A DNA stretch of 64,000 nucleotides from Osedax fenrisi (lineage: Eukaryota; Annelida; Polychaeta; Sabellida; Siboglinidae), in assembly GCA_964019155.1 (NCBI GenBank), contig OZ025242.1, positions 68,669,040 to 68,733,039 of the forward strand, given 5' to 3'. Below, piece by piece: positions 24,300-37,639 of the stretch; positions within the stretch are counted from its first letter, which is position 1, and the number at the start of each line of letters is the position of its first letter. The translations under genes were made by a program, and so were the position numbers. Under the pieces are notes generated by a model, which did no database searches, had not been told where the DNA came from, and saw nothing but the letters and a program-made list of their open reading frames with translations.

Positions 24300-25668
24300 A
24301 ATCTCATGCAAAAGACAATTTCGAACCAACAAATAATAATAATAAAGCCTACCTACAAATATCTACAGAAAATTTAACATCGGATGAAAACGTTGCTGTA
24401 AAGAATAATTTAATAGATGGGAAATCAGCTGGACCAGATGGAATTTCACCAGAAATATTAAAATACTGTAATTTTGACTCAATTATCCTCTCATACGCAA
24501 ATGACTTACTCATGAATGGCAAAATGCCCAATCAATGGTCCACTTGTCATATAATACATATTCCAAAATATGGAAATCTTAATGAAGTAGATAACTGCAG
24601 ATGGATAGCTCTATCAGCAATAGCATTACAGATCACAAACAAAATGATCCTGAGACGAATACCGATAATAAGCGCAACACTACGCAATAATCAAAATGGT
24701 TTCAGGCCTGGGAAATCTACAACGACACACATACTTGCTCTACGTCGATTAATAGAAGGGGTAAAATCCAAGAACATGAATGCAATAATCACATATGTCG
24801 ACTTCAGAAAAGCATTCGATAGCATAGATAGAGGAAGAATGTTCAAAATTCTAATCGCATATGGAATACCAAAACCTTTAGTAAATATGATATCAATCAC
24901 TTACGAAAATACAGAAGCTAAAGTACTAACACCTGACGGCGAAACAAATTCATTCGACATAAACTCTGGTGTACTTCAAGGAGACACACTAGCGCCATTC
25001 TTATTCATCATTATACTTGATTACGCAATGAGATCAGATATCCAAGGTAAAGAAGAAGAATTAGGATTCGAACTTGAACCTAAGAAGAGTCGTAGGTATC
25101 CTGTAACAATATTAACTGATATCAGTTACGCAGATAATATTGCACTAGTATCACATGACGTATGTCAGGCGCAAAAATTATTAACTTGTGTAGAAGAAGA
25201 AGCAGAATAAATGTATCTACATATAAACGCTAAGAAAACTAAAATAATGGCTTATAACCAAATTAAACCAGTAATCCTGCATACAAAACTATCCTTAAAG
25301 TAGTCGATAATTTTAAATATCTGGGAACATGGATGACAAGTTCACTTAAAGACTTGGAAGTAAGGAAGGCAATCACTTGGAAAGCATGCCATAAACTAAA
25401 GCAAATCTGGAAGTCAACTATGAACAGGAAGCTAAAAATACGGATATTCAGAGCCACAATCGAAACAATCTTATTATATGGCAGTGAAACATGGACAATC
25501 ACGAAAACGTTTGAAAACAAGATAGATGGCTGATACATCAGGCTAATTAGAATGATTTTAAATATCTCATGACGAGACAAGATACATAATAAAATAATAC
25601 GTAATGTTATTAAGAAATACGTAATGTTATGAAACCAGGTCGAATGAAAATTAGACATAAGTAAGTAA

Positions 25669-25670
<2 letters not shown>
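24300..25670 (+). mobile_element. RTE-like retrotransposon, plus-strand copy
   Basis: A 5'-truncated copy of the same family as 22190-24230 in the opposite orientation. It contains most of the RT and ends with TAAGTAAGTAAG followed by a TA microsatellite, which fits the short tandem tails of RTE-type elements. Confidence 0.8.
24345..25533 (+). pseudogene. Reverse transcriptase of the plus-strand RTE-like copy
   Basis: The translation runs LTSDENVAVKNNLIDGKSAG, PDGISPEILKYCN, HIPKYGNLNEVDNCRWIALS, NNQNGFRPGKSTTTHILALR, motif A (YVDFRKAFDSIDR), motif B decayed to SGVLQGDTLAPFLFI, and motif C as YADNIALVS. The second catalytic Asp of YADD is therefore Asn, which should abolish activity. A stop at 25208 and frame loss near 25265 precede YLGTWMTSSLKDLE and LLYGSETWTITK. 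The WRIALS text (WIALS in place of the usual YRGIAL) is another sign of decay. Confidence 0.85.
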
Positions 25671-25734
<64 letters not shown>

Positions 25735-25738
25735 ATAT
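25671..25738. repeat. TA microsatellite
   Basis: About 66 bp of TA with one TT interruption near 25721 directly follow the RTE-like tail. Confidence 0.95.
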
Positions 25739-25739
25739 A

Positions 25740-25842
25740 ATTATATACAAACATCTAATTTTCATTAAATAATATTATGTATTTTAAAAAATATATACTT
25801 ATAAGTAGTATATTATATATATATATACACATATATATATAT

Positions 25843-25877
<35 letters not shown>

Positions 25878-26639
25878 ATATTTGTATATAAACCTATGTA
25901 TACATGTTTACGTTAGTGACATTAACTACCAGAGTGTCTATCTAATGATCTAACGTATCCTAAGCCCCTATTTATAGTATACACATGATGATCAATATTA
26001 TTCCATTCAGTATTTTAAATATTTAATTTATAGATTTTATGGTAGTATTATTATAATATAACCTGCTAATATTGTGATATCTATTATAGTGATATTACGG
26101 TAAAAGTATTCTTATAATAATGTTAGTTAAGTAATGTATTAGTAAATATCATACTAACAATAGTATAATATAGTATACTAACAATACAAGCCTGTGAACT
26201 TCCTATATCGCAATGCGGATCTTTGAGTACAAGGAAAACTATCTAGTTTATAAACTGATATATATATATATTCTATTATGAAACCATGTTTTGTTAAAAA
26301 CTTCATATTGTTGATTATATAATGCTTATGAATGTTTTTAATTAAAAAAAATTTCATATTCAGAAATTCATTAAATCTAAATAGAAGCCATGTTGCGTTC
26401 GCAACTTTCTCAGTCAAAAACGTTTGTATACGTTTTTTATAAACGTTTCCAGTATTATTTGTATTCAGTAAACAATGTTTCGTTCTAAAAGTTTCTCGTA
26501 TAAATTCTATCGGCAGGTAACAATGCTTGTAGTGTGGAAGACGACTATGTACCGTATTCATACAAATTGTAACGGGAAACTTATCGATATACATATTTCA
26601 GTACATTCCCCTATGCAGTATAGGCGTGTTGGTGTACTA

Positions 26640-26642
<3 letters not shown>
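25740..26642. other. AT-rich spacer
   Basis: It contains short TA runs (25811-25874) and unassigned AT-rich text. A 138-codon open frame on the minus strand at 26178-26594 shows no motif and is not annotated. Confidence 0.5.

Positions 26643-26706
<64 letters not shown>
26643..26706. repeat. TA microsatellite, about 64 bp
   Basis: Uninterrupted TA dinucleotides. Confidence 0.95.
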
Positions 26707-26712
<6 letters not shown>

Positions 26713-26849
26713 CTATAATTAGAACATGCACATTTTCTTCATATATATATATATATATACTATTCTTAGTAAACAGATAATACGCATTGACACAGAGAGT
26801 GTTTAAGTGGTATATCATTGACACCGGCAATACGTATTGTCAATAGGTA

Positions 26850-28395
<1,546 letters not shown>

Positions 28396-28607
28396 TATCA
28401 ATATCTACTAGTAGTTAAACTTAAATAGACCCATGTGCAATACGATGTGCAATACGAGCCGTACCACGTATTTACTATTAGCAAGTGATTTATAAATAAC
28501 AATACATATATACGTGTAAAAACAAACAAAAATGTATTTATATATAAATTCAGTGTTCCTAATTCCTCCCATTTATGTAGCAGCATAGTCTATTAGGTAG
28601 TCTATTA

Positions 28608-29467
28608 GTGGAAAGTAACCGAATACGGACACTCTCGGTATCTCAGAAACCATAAATCCTACAAAAAAATGTTTAATGAAAAAATTCATAAATATATAAA
28701 TAGTATAAAAAAGTATTTTTTATTTTTTAATTATTAAAAACATTGCTTATATATCCAATAAACTGATATTTTTATTACGTTTTTAAATTTATGAAAAAAA
28801 ATGTCAACTTAAAACCTTCTCAAGAATATACAAATTTATCGATATAAAACATATCAATATACTATTAAAAATGAGGGCATTCTAAAAATTATATATATAA
28901 CTTATATATTTGTTATCAAATATTCATTAAGTTACAAGCATATATCTAGAGGTCATATAAGTTCCTAATACGGACACCCAATAACCAATCATCGTGCAAC
29001 GTATGAACAATTCTGATTTTCATAAATATTTTTATAATATTAATACCATCAATAAAGCTAATTCTAAAATTTTGATTATTTAGATACTTAAATTGTATTA
29101 TTAATAAAAAAAATAATAAAAATAAATAAATTATTAACTAACTAAATTAGAAAATATTTTTTTTTAAATTAATTATAAATAACGTAATTGTAATTTGTCT
29201 GATTAATTCATCAATAATATATAGTTTATCTAGTGGTATATAGGGTGTTCGTACAATAACACAGGGTGTCCGTATTCGGACATGGGTACCGAATACGGAC
29301 ACCCCCGTTATCTATGGAATTTAAAGATTAAATACAATTTAAAATCACAATAATATCTATAATCATATAATATTAATAATTATATTGTAATTTTTGTATA
29401 AAAATAATGTGTAATAAAAAGTTAAGACCATTTATTGTTAAAGTGTCCGTATTAGGTTACTTTCCCC
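28608..29467. mobile_element. Non-autonomous TA-target element, copy 2 (860 bp)
   Basis: This is the sister of 20588-21494. The left end is GTGGAAAGTAACCGAATACG (one change in the GGGG), the right end is the inverted GGTTACTTTCCCC, and TA flanks both sides (28606-28607, 29468-29469). It lacks part of the left subterminal repeat and the AATGTCTTAATACGGACAC unit of copy 1. No open frame. Confidence 0.9.
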
Positions 29468-29748
29468 TATGTAGTGGAATATTCCACTATCATATATATG
29501 AGTAAAACTCGCTAGCATTTTAAATACGTTTAGTATATTTCTAGAGAAACAGTTTCTAAATAGAAATATGTAAATTGAAATTAGCATAATATATAGTTTA
29601 TGTTAGTTATACTATAGTATATATATATATATATATATATATATACTAATTAACACGATCGCTAAATAATAAAGTATTATCCATGATTACTTTAAGATTC
29701 CCAAATGATTTAGAATGAAAAATAATACTCTTGAATACTATTTACAAG

Positions 29749-29808
<60 letters not shown>

Positions 29809-30002
29809 CTTTAATGACACTTGTAATAATGACAAGTATACTTGTTGGTGTGATCACAATTTAAAATAATATTATTTACAAATAAGTAAACAAATTAAAA
29901 TTATATGGGTACCTACTATAGTAGGGACTATAGGTACCTATATTTGAATTTATTGATTTTATTGATTTCGAAAAATAATCAATACAATATATTGTAATGT
30001 TA
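29468..30002. other. AT-rich spacer with a TA microsatellite
   Basis: It holds about 57 bp of TA at 29751-29808 and otherwise featureless AT-rich DNA. Confidence 0.55.
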
Positions 30003-30690
30003 TTGTTATTTGTTATTTTGTTTTTGCGGAGTCCTTTCATCCCATCCAAGAACTTATATTGAGTTTTAACTTATAACAAAGGGTGCATTTTTTGTAATAT
30101 ACCAACGTCCCAATGTACAATGTTAGCAAGCTTTTTTGTAACATACCAACATACCCATCTGTATTTATATACATGAAAATGTTGATGGTACGATGGTATG
30201 TTACAAAAAACACAACATGCCAACGTATACGTATACCTATTGTTTGGTATACCAACTTAACAACGTACTATCTGAATCTATTACATGTACCTATAATTGC
30301 CGTGGTTTCAGATTATACGTAGGTCCTAAGTCGTCGGGACGTGCGGACATCGTTGGCATAGTATGTCGATAATAGTGGTACCAACCTACCATCTGAATGT
30401 ATATGTACATGAATACAGATAGGACGTTGGGACGTTGGTATGTTACAACATATCCATATGTATATAATGTCCCTTCGAATCCATTATTAAGTAACGGTAT
30501 CCGCGATTTTAGAGCCGATTATTGTTATATACAATCGTGTAAGAAGTGTATATAGTATGTATAGTATATACTATCGCATCTAGATCATTGTTTAATACAT
30601 ATTGTATTGTTACGGACAGGGACTCGGACCGGCAGCCTATAGTCAGTAGTATAATGTGTGTCTAAGCCAACTGAGATCCAACACAAGAAG
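30003..30690 (-). mobile_element. tRNA-derived SINE, minus strand, with a nested insertion
   Basis: On the minus strand the right end reads GTTGGATCTCAGTTGGCTTA … CCGGTCCGAGTCCCTGTCCG, a decayed tRNA head with A-box- and B-box-like words. The body words (GGACATTAT, then ACTTATAACAAA) and the tail (GATGGGATGAAAGGACTCCG followed by CAAAAACAAAAT) match the SINE at 43477-43770. Between body and tail a 356-bp sequence with its own inverted ends is inserted (30094-30449). Confidence 0.65.
30094..30449. mobile_element. Small foldback element nested in the SINE
   Basis: The ends are inverted copies: TTGTAATATACCAACGTCCC on the left and GGGACGTTGGTATGTTACAA on the right, about 22 bp with one mismatch. 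Inside, the word TGTAACATACCAACATACC and its inverse recur, so the element can fold at several positions. The surrounding sequence is continuous SINE text when this segment is removed. No target duplication is obvious. Confidence 0.65.
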
Positions 30691-30711
30691 TTATTTATCA
30701 TAATATTGTGT

Positions 30712-30759
<48 letters not shown>

Positions 30760-31229
30760 TTACTATATATAGTATATAATATCATATTTAAAAATTAAAC
30801 AACACAGTAGATAAATAAAACAAACAACGTACGATATATTAAACGTGTGGTTTAGGGGTAATCGATACAATTAATATTGCATAACAGATTGCGATTTCGG
30901 TAACTATAAGTCATCCGATTAGTATGCATAGAAATGTGACATATCGGTCAATTGACCCTATGCGTACCACGTGACAATGGTGCGAGTGTGTGTGTGCGCG
31001 TTCATCTGTACCGGTGCGGAAGCGGTGCGCGCACACACTGTGACGATCACGCACTCGTAGACATTGTCTACTAGACAATCGCGGAACTTTGTTAACACGT
31101 CAACTCTGGTAAGAATACTTACTACAGTTTAATAAGTATTCTTTTGTTCTGTGATAATATTTTATTCAGTAAACGTCTAGACAACTACCATGTGTTTATG
31201 TATACAAATACACACATATACATATATAC

Positions 31230-31271
<42 letters not shown>

Positions 31272-31907
31272 TTGTTATTCAAACTTTAACTGGAAATAAG
31301 TAATAAAAAACAAATCTATATAAATATCTAAATGTTGTATTACATATAATACAATAGTGTAATTTAAATTTAGAATAGATGCTTATACATATTCTTATAT
31401 ATATATATATATATACATATATATTTATACATATATATTTATATATTATATTATATACGATAGATTATCTTTGTTCGCATACATATGTATATAAGTATAA
31501 AATAATATATTATGTTATACTTTATATCTTAATTATTAATTATTAATTAAGATTTACATCAGATGTACATGTATATATATTCCATATATTCCATAGTGAT
31601 GGTAATGATTATAATGATTAATATGGTGATGATGACGATTACGATGATAGTGAATTATATAATACTAGATGTATAAATATAGGGAATATCTGGAAATAAG
31701 TACTAATATGTAACATAAATCACACTATGTGTGAGGTAACGTGAGATATATCATATTTAGTAGTTTGTTTAGCTTATTTAGTTTTTAAATATATAATATA
31801 ATAGTTTATTTGTTAATATTGTTAATACTGTGCGGCGTCGCAAGTAGACTACGATGTGTGTACACATGTAGAGACATACAGTACACATGTAGACATACAT
31901 TATATGT

Positions 31908-31908
<1 letters not shown>

Positions 31909-31965
<57 letters not shown>
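31909..31965. repeat. TA microsatellite, about 56 bp
   Basis: Pure TA is followed by ACCACAGATTTTGCGAAGCA, the same word that begins the RX repeat at 26850, so an RX fragment may start here. Confidence 0.9.
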
Positions 31966-31966
<1 letters not shown>

Positions 31967-32285
31967 TATATATACCACAGATTTTGCGAAGCATTCCTTC
32001 GGAAAATATGTGTATATACTATGTATTACATAGTATGTACATATATTATGTCATCTTTGTCATCGTCATAAAAGTATATCGATGACATGTCATATGCATA
32101 TCCAACATGTTCACTACATAATATTTATAATTAGATTTTAAATATAAAAATGCGCATTAAAATAGCACCTATATATATATTGATGTTAATTGTAAAGTAA
32201 ATACAAATTTATAAACACAGATCATTTAATATATGATAAAGCAAACATTAGTAATATTACATAGGTAACATTATATATATATATG

Positions 32286-32290
<5 letters not shown>

Positions 32291-32344
<54 letters not shown>
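32291..32344. repeat. GT microsatellite, about 54 bp
   Basis: Pure GT dinucleotides preceded by a short TA run. Confidence 0.95.
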
Positions 32345-32349
<5 letters not shown>

Positions 32350-33375
32350 AGACTTGCATTTCACGAGAAAACCGTTGCGTATGTAGTGTTGTGTATCAGA
32401 CAACCCAGCACACAGCATCACTGCACACACTACACACCACGTGTTAGTATAGCACACAGCGTACTGTCCCCATACAGACTATAGGCTACCCACGGACAGA
32501 GGTCTTGCGCCACTGTGGTCAGTACTGCCTATACTCACGTGCTGGCTATGTGTGCGTGTGTGTGTGTGACTGTATGTGTGTGTGTGACGGTATGTGTGAC
32601 TGTGTATACGTAAAGGACAGCCGTAAAGGACAACATCTTCTTTTGTTTATAAACAATGCCACCGATTTACGTTTACTGACTTGTTATTCTACGTCCGGTA
32701 CTATTATCATTATATCACTACATCACTACATGTATTGATATCACTACATGTATTTACATATATATATGTGAAATAATATATACCAATATTTACATTTAAA
32801 ATTGTTGTAATTTTTTTTAATTTTTTATCAAATATTTTGCGAAAGACTTGTATATAGGATATTATCATTAGTATAAATACTATAGTACTATAGTACTATA
32901 GTATTATAGCTACTAACACATATATGTTATACTTACGTATGTTGTTAACATTAAAGTAATTGTTATTAAATAATTTATTTGTATATTACAATACTCTGTG
33001 TCAAACACCAGTCTATAGTAATAACTCTGGTATATCATTAGTTACCGTTACTGCTGAACCAATAATATGTTTGTAATTATTGTTAACTTTGTGAATATAT
33101 ATATATAAATTATTGCATCTTGAATAGTATTATACAATATACATTTTCATTATAATAGAATAGAAAACCCGACTACACGCCAATACAGGCCTGTTAATAA
33201 CAACAATAGTTACTATAGTCACGCGTACACATGTATAGTGCTTTATAGTGATATGTACAATGTACATTTACATGTTACATGTACTGGTAATATTGCGCAA
33301 TATGTTGTTGGAACAAACCTCCCATGCGTAGGTTAGGTATAGGTTTACATGAGGTAGAGACACATTTGCAAGGTA

Positions 33376-34263
33376 GGGGACAGTGCTCGAATACGGACAG
33401 TGCTCGAATACAGACACTATCGGTATCTCAGAAACCATAATTTAATTAATAAAATATTCATAATTATATAAATAATCTAAAAAAGTATTTTTTATTTTTA
33501 AAGTATTTAAAATAATGCTGATATGTCCAAAAAACTGATTTTTTTATTACGTTTTTAAATTTATGGAAAAAAATTTCAACTTAAAACCTTCTCAAGAATA
33601 TACAAATGTATCGATATAAAATATAACACTATATTATTAAAATATAAAGCATTCTAAAATGATATATATAATTTCTATATTTTTTATAAAATATTCATTA
33701 AGTTATAAACATATATCTAGAGGTCATATAAGTCCCTAATACGGACACTCTAGATGTCTTAATACGGACACCCTATAACCAATCAGCGCGCATGGTATGA
33801 ACTATTCTGATATTCATAAAAATCGCGTACATTATAATATTAATACCACCACTAAAGCTAAATCTAAAATTTGTATTATTTAGATACTTAAATTGTATTA
33901 TTAATTAAAAAATAATAAAAATAAATAAATTATTAACTAATTAAATTAGAATAAATTGTTCATAACATTAATTATAAATAATGTAATTGTAATTTTTCTG
34001 ATTTATTCATCAATAAATAAAGTTTATCTAGTGGTATTTAGGCTGTCCGTATTATAACACAGGGTGTCCGTATTCGGACATGGAAACCGAATACGGACAC
34101 CCCCATTATCTATGGAATTAAAAGATTAAATAAAATTTTAAAATCACAATAATATATATAATCATATAATATTAATATATTGTAATTTTTGAATACAAAT
34201 AATGAGTCAAAACATTTAAAAAAAAAAGTATTGTTAAAGTGTCCGTATTAGGTTACTTTCCCC
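33376..34263. mobile_element. Non-autonomous TA-target element, copy 3 (888 bp)
   Basis: Third copy of the family at 20588. The left end is altered to GGGGACAGTGCTCGAATACG, apparently because the first 13 bp were replaced by a repeat of the subterminal unit. The right end is the standard GGTTACTTTCCCC. TA flanks both ends (33374-33375 and 34264-34265). The internal near-palindrome is present at about 34060-34100. Confidence 0.88.
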
Positions 34264-34265
34264 TA

Positions 34266-34317
34266 TATATTACAGATACAAAAACCTATTCTATGTAGTA
34301 AGTTAACCCATTATATG

Positions 34318-34349
<32 letters not shown>

Positions 34350-34735
34350 TTACTTAATATCAATGAAGTATGTTCTATAATGTAACTCTTTTACTTTCCT
34401 ATAAATACATTTTATATCTATACATAGAACTGGTTAATTTTAAGATAACATATACCATTAAACAAGCTATACGTGAATGTATACGCTATTGTTCAATCAA
34501 CACTATTCTAAGTAATAATAATTCATTAAAGGTCAACCATTAAGAATCATGGTGAAATCTTTAATGTATGCATAAATAACTAAAGTATAATATTTAATAT
34601 ACTAATGCGTACAACATTCAAATCGTGTATACCATTTCGTATACTACTATTACAATTAATTTATCGATATTGAATTAGAAATGTTAATTAAAAGATTAAT
34701 TAATTATAATACACATCATAATTCGTAATTATATC
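34266..34735. other. AT-rich spacer
   Basis: A short TA run (34324-34350) and featureless AT-rich sequence. Confidence 0.5.
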
Positions 34736-34950
34736 AGATACTTGAAGGTAGTATACTTAAACGACAGATACTTGAAGATCAGATAAATGGAGGATTGATA
34801 AATGAAGGTCGGATACATGAAGGTCAGATACATGAAGGTCGGGTACTTGAAGGTCGTATACTTGAAGGTCGGATACCCTGAAGGTCAGATACATGAAGGT
34901 CGGGTACTTGAAGGTCGTATACTTGAAGGTCGGATACTTGAAGGTCGAAT
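34736..34950. repeat. 15-bp minisatellite, ATACTTGAAGGTCGG
   Basis: About 14 tandem units of 14-16 bp based on GATACTTGAAGGTCG. Variants have ACATGAAGGTCAG. A 45-bp higher-order pattern (ACATGAAGGTCGGGTACTTG) appears twice, at about 34825 and 34890. Confidence 0.9.
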
Positions 34951-34978
34951 ATTTATTTAAATGTGTGAATAAATAAAC

Positions 34979-34980
34979 TA

Positions 34981-35031
<51 letters not shown>
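34979..35031. repeat. CTA trinucleotide array, about 17 units
   Basis: Pure CTA triplets follow a TAAATAAACTATA leader. Same unit as the large array at 11383. Confidence 0.95.
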
Positions 35032-35655
35032 ATAACTACAAATATATGCACATATATACACATACGCACCATCGATATACAAAAAAGTAGATAAGCAATT
35101 GAATGTAGTGTATGGAACTTTGCGATAGAGGCGCTGCATTCGAAACATTCAACTAAATACCTACTAAAGTTTAAATTATTATTATTTATTTATACATATA
35201 TATTGATAATTACGATCAATTTTAATGTACTATAAATACTATAAATAAACGTATATGTTAATATACGTTAATATGTTAATAAAACATATCAACATTCCTC
35301 GTAATGTAGGGTATTTTAATGTATTTAAGTGAAGATATCATAATATGTTATTGTTAATTATAATCTAAATACATAAATAAAGATAGAAGACACTTACATC
35401 TATTTCGACGAAAATCCTACTGTTCTAATATTGACATATATAATATGACTAATATCCAATAAAAATCACTGATTCCATTCTGTTAAGTTATCGATAAAAG
35501 TGTCATTCACGTATCTATATTTTACATGCATTCCATGCGTACATTTCTTATCCACTATTTTTATATTGATGATACGAACCTATATATATCGTATACTTTA
35601 TATGGATGGTATCCACAATATACATTATTATTGGGTAGTAGTTACCTAACCTATT
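35032..35655. other. AT-rich spacer
   Basis: No gene or recognised repeat is seen. Confidence 0.5.
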
Positions 35656-36132
35656 AATACACCAAACTTTGCTAAGAAAAGATATAACACTCCCTATATA
35701 CCCAACTTAATTACTATATTATCTCTGCCGCTGTTGACAGTAGTATCAATATCACTGAAGTAGATTTAGGTTTGTAAAACAATGTTTTCATTGTTTTATT
35801 TAATTACATGCAATATAGGTTATCTTTTACTCATATAATAGATATGTATAGAATTTAAAACTAACTTATATTATATAGCATATTGCATGGTTATATATTA
35901 GTGATGAACACTTATTTTTCATCATATAAATAATAAATTAAAATTTTTTTTTTACATTTTAAAAGTATTTAGATTAATAAGAATTCTTATATTAAACTAC
36001 ATTAATGTACATTATAAATAACACATTTATCCGAAATAACAACCTATACGTTCATGTTTTGTGTACAACATCGTATTACAAGAGTTCGTGTAAGAGTTAT
36101 ATCTGTTCTACATTATAATCTGCTAGAATATG

Positions 36133-36166
<34 letters not shown>

Positions 36167-36545
36167 TATATTAGATATTAATAATATAGTATAGAAAAAA
36201 TAAATATGCGATATGTCTGTGATAGTTGATTGTATTAAATATGAATAGAATTGTATAAAGTTATTTGTAGACATAGATATATATATGTGTCTGTGTATGT
36301 GTAATGATGAATGACCACTGTACAATGCACGTCGACCACTGTACAATGCACGTCGACCACTGTACAATGCACGTCGACCACTGTACAATGCACGTCGACC
36401 ACTGTACAATGCACGTCGACCACTGTACAATGCACGTCGACCACTGTACAATGCACGTCGACCACTGTTCAATGCGCATTGTACGGCGTACACTGTACGC
36501 TGCCCATTGTATAGTGGTCAGATAAAAAAGCAATGTGTCTGAGAA
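35656..36545 (+). repeat. Dispersed repeat RX, second copy with expanded end
   Basis: It aligns by eye with 26850-28395: GAAGTAGATTTAGGTTTG, AATTTAAAACTAACTTATAT, ACATTTTAAAAGTATTTAGA, CCGAAATAACAACCTATACG, GTTCGTGTAAGAGTTATATC and the end AAAAAAGCAATGTG. In place of the simple palindromic end of the other copy it has an eight-unit 21-bp array followed by CCATTGTATAGTGGTCAG. Confidence 0.7.
36313..36480. repeat. 21-bp tandem array of palindrome-bearing units
   Basis: Eight units start at 36313 and every 21 bp after. Seven are identical and begin GACCACTGTACAATGCAC; the eighth has GTTCAATGCGC. Each unit contains the palindrome TGTACA, and each junction makes GTCGAC. The array is open in several frames on both strands only because 21 is a multiple of three, so no protein is annotated. 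Confidence 0.95.
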
Positions 36546-36748
36546 AATTCTTTGTTCAATAATATTTAATATTAGTGTATCCAGATATCGTATATGTGTA
36601 TGTGTGTGTATGTGTATGTGTGTGTATGTGTGCGTGTGTTCGCGTATAACAATATTGGCTTTATAGGCCTTCATCACCGATATACAATGATTATATATCT
36701 GTGTGGCCTACATTCATATACGAATGCAGACACACGGTATGAATACAA

Positions 36749-36785
<37 letters not shown>

Positions 36786-37339
36786 ACAGCAGAATAACAA
36801 GTAGCCAGTGGTCGCGCTACTTCTTTGTGTAGCGCGACCACCGTCGTCGTCATCAAAGACTGCGACCCCAACACGTGGTTATTCGGACGCTGCGGTCATC
36901 GTGTGTAGAGTGCGGCCATTGTCCGCGGCCACATCCGGTACCCCTCGTTATCTATGCACCCCATCTGCGGGGTATTGTTCGTGGCGCTCGCATGTTGGAG
37001 CGGCATTCTTTCATGTTATGTAATGTCTGGTATACGTGTACGTTTGAAATATTGCGTCATGCATATATAATATTAGTTGAATTAACTATATAAACTATGT
37101 CTATATATGTATATGTGTATATATAGTTTTTCTATTCCAAACGATTATATGTCAATATATTTTTTAATAATTTCGTTCGGGGAAATCGAATATAATCGAC
37201 CTTATAAGGAACGCATGTAATATACACTTATAAATGTATTGTTAACGCAATCATAGAGCATCTAATATTGCATACTTTTAAAACGTCATATCAATACGAA
37301 TTATATATATATATATATACAATTTAAAACTTTGTGTGT
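36546..37339. other. Spacer with TG-rich tracts and a GC-rich island with a hairpin
   Basis: TG-rich sequence occurs at 36593-36640 and a GT array at 36750-36782. A GC-rich island at 36790-37020 stands out from the AT-rich surroundings. At 36808-36841 it contains a perfect 13-bp stem, GTGGTCGCGCTAC, with the 8-nt loop TTCTTTGT. I find no convincing exon in either strand of the island. Confidence 0.5.
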
Positions 37340-37620
37340 GTATCAGTTGCAACTAGCCATGGCTAAGGCGTCATACACACAAGCGTTATGAAGCGGGTTC
37401 GAGCCTCTTCCGGACCATTAAAATAGGTCTTAAAATAATATTTAGAAGTGATCTTATATAATTGTATATAAATAAATGATCGGCTCTCGTTAAAACCATG
37501 GATGCCTTAACATGAGAGCGGCTTCGAAGGGATATCAGAGCCATATGGTTATAAGTGAAAACTTCATCTAAGTTCGTGAATGGGATGAAAGGACTCCATC
37601 AAATTAAAATAACAATAATA
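37340..37620 (+). mobile_element. tRNA-derived SINE, plus strand
   Basis: The head has an A-box-like CATGGCTAAGGCGTCA and a B box GGTTCGAGCC, the internal RNA polymerase III promoter of tRNA genes. The body contains ACTTCTAAATA-type text in its own form (TATTTAGAAGTGATCTTATA), CGGCTCTCGTTAAAACCATG and GAGAGCGGCTTCGAAGGGA. It ends GGGATGAAAGGACTCCATC, AAAATAACAATAA and a TA run. It aligns with the reverse complement of 43477-43770. Confidence 0.85.
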
Positions 37621-37639
37621 TATATATATATATATATAT

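Larger units (their letters stand above)
30691..33375. other. Long non-coding stretch with microsatellites and one GC-richer patch
   Basis: It contains TA arrays at 30716-30752, 31228-31266 and 31909-31965 and a GT array at 32291-32344. A GC-richer, CpG-containing patch lies at 30960-31110 (CGGTGCGGAAGCGGTGCGCG), ending in CAACTCTGGTAAGAATA, which looks like a splice donor. A second less AT-rich patch lies at 32350-32640. No reading frame of either patch is recognisable, so they are noted only as possible non-coding exons or regulatory DNA. Confidence 0.4.

Noticed and set aside
26178..26594. 138-codon minus-strand open frame
   Set aside because: AT-rich DNA without recognisable domains or splice signals; considered chance.
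36313..36480. Regular 21-bp repeats considered as a CRISPR array
   Set aside because: Units are directly adjacent with no unique spacers, the genome is animal, and the array lies inside a dispersed repeat.
36164..36677. Several overlapping open frames with GRRALYS- or VDHCTMH-type repeats
   Set aside because: They are products of the 21-bp array in different frames.
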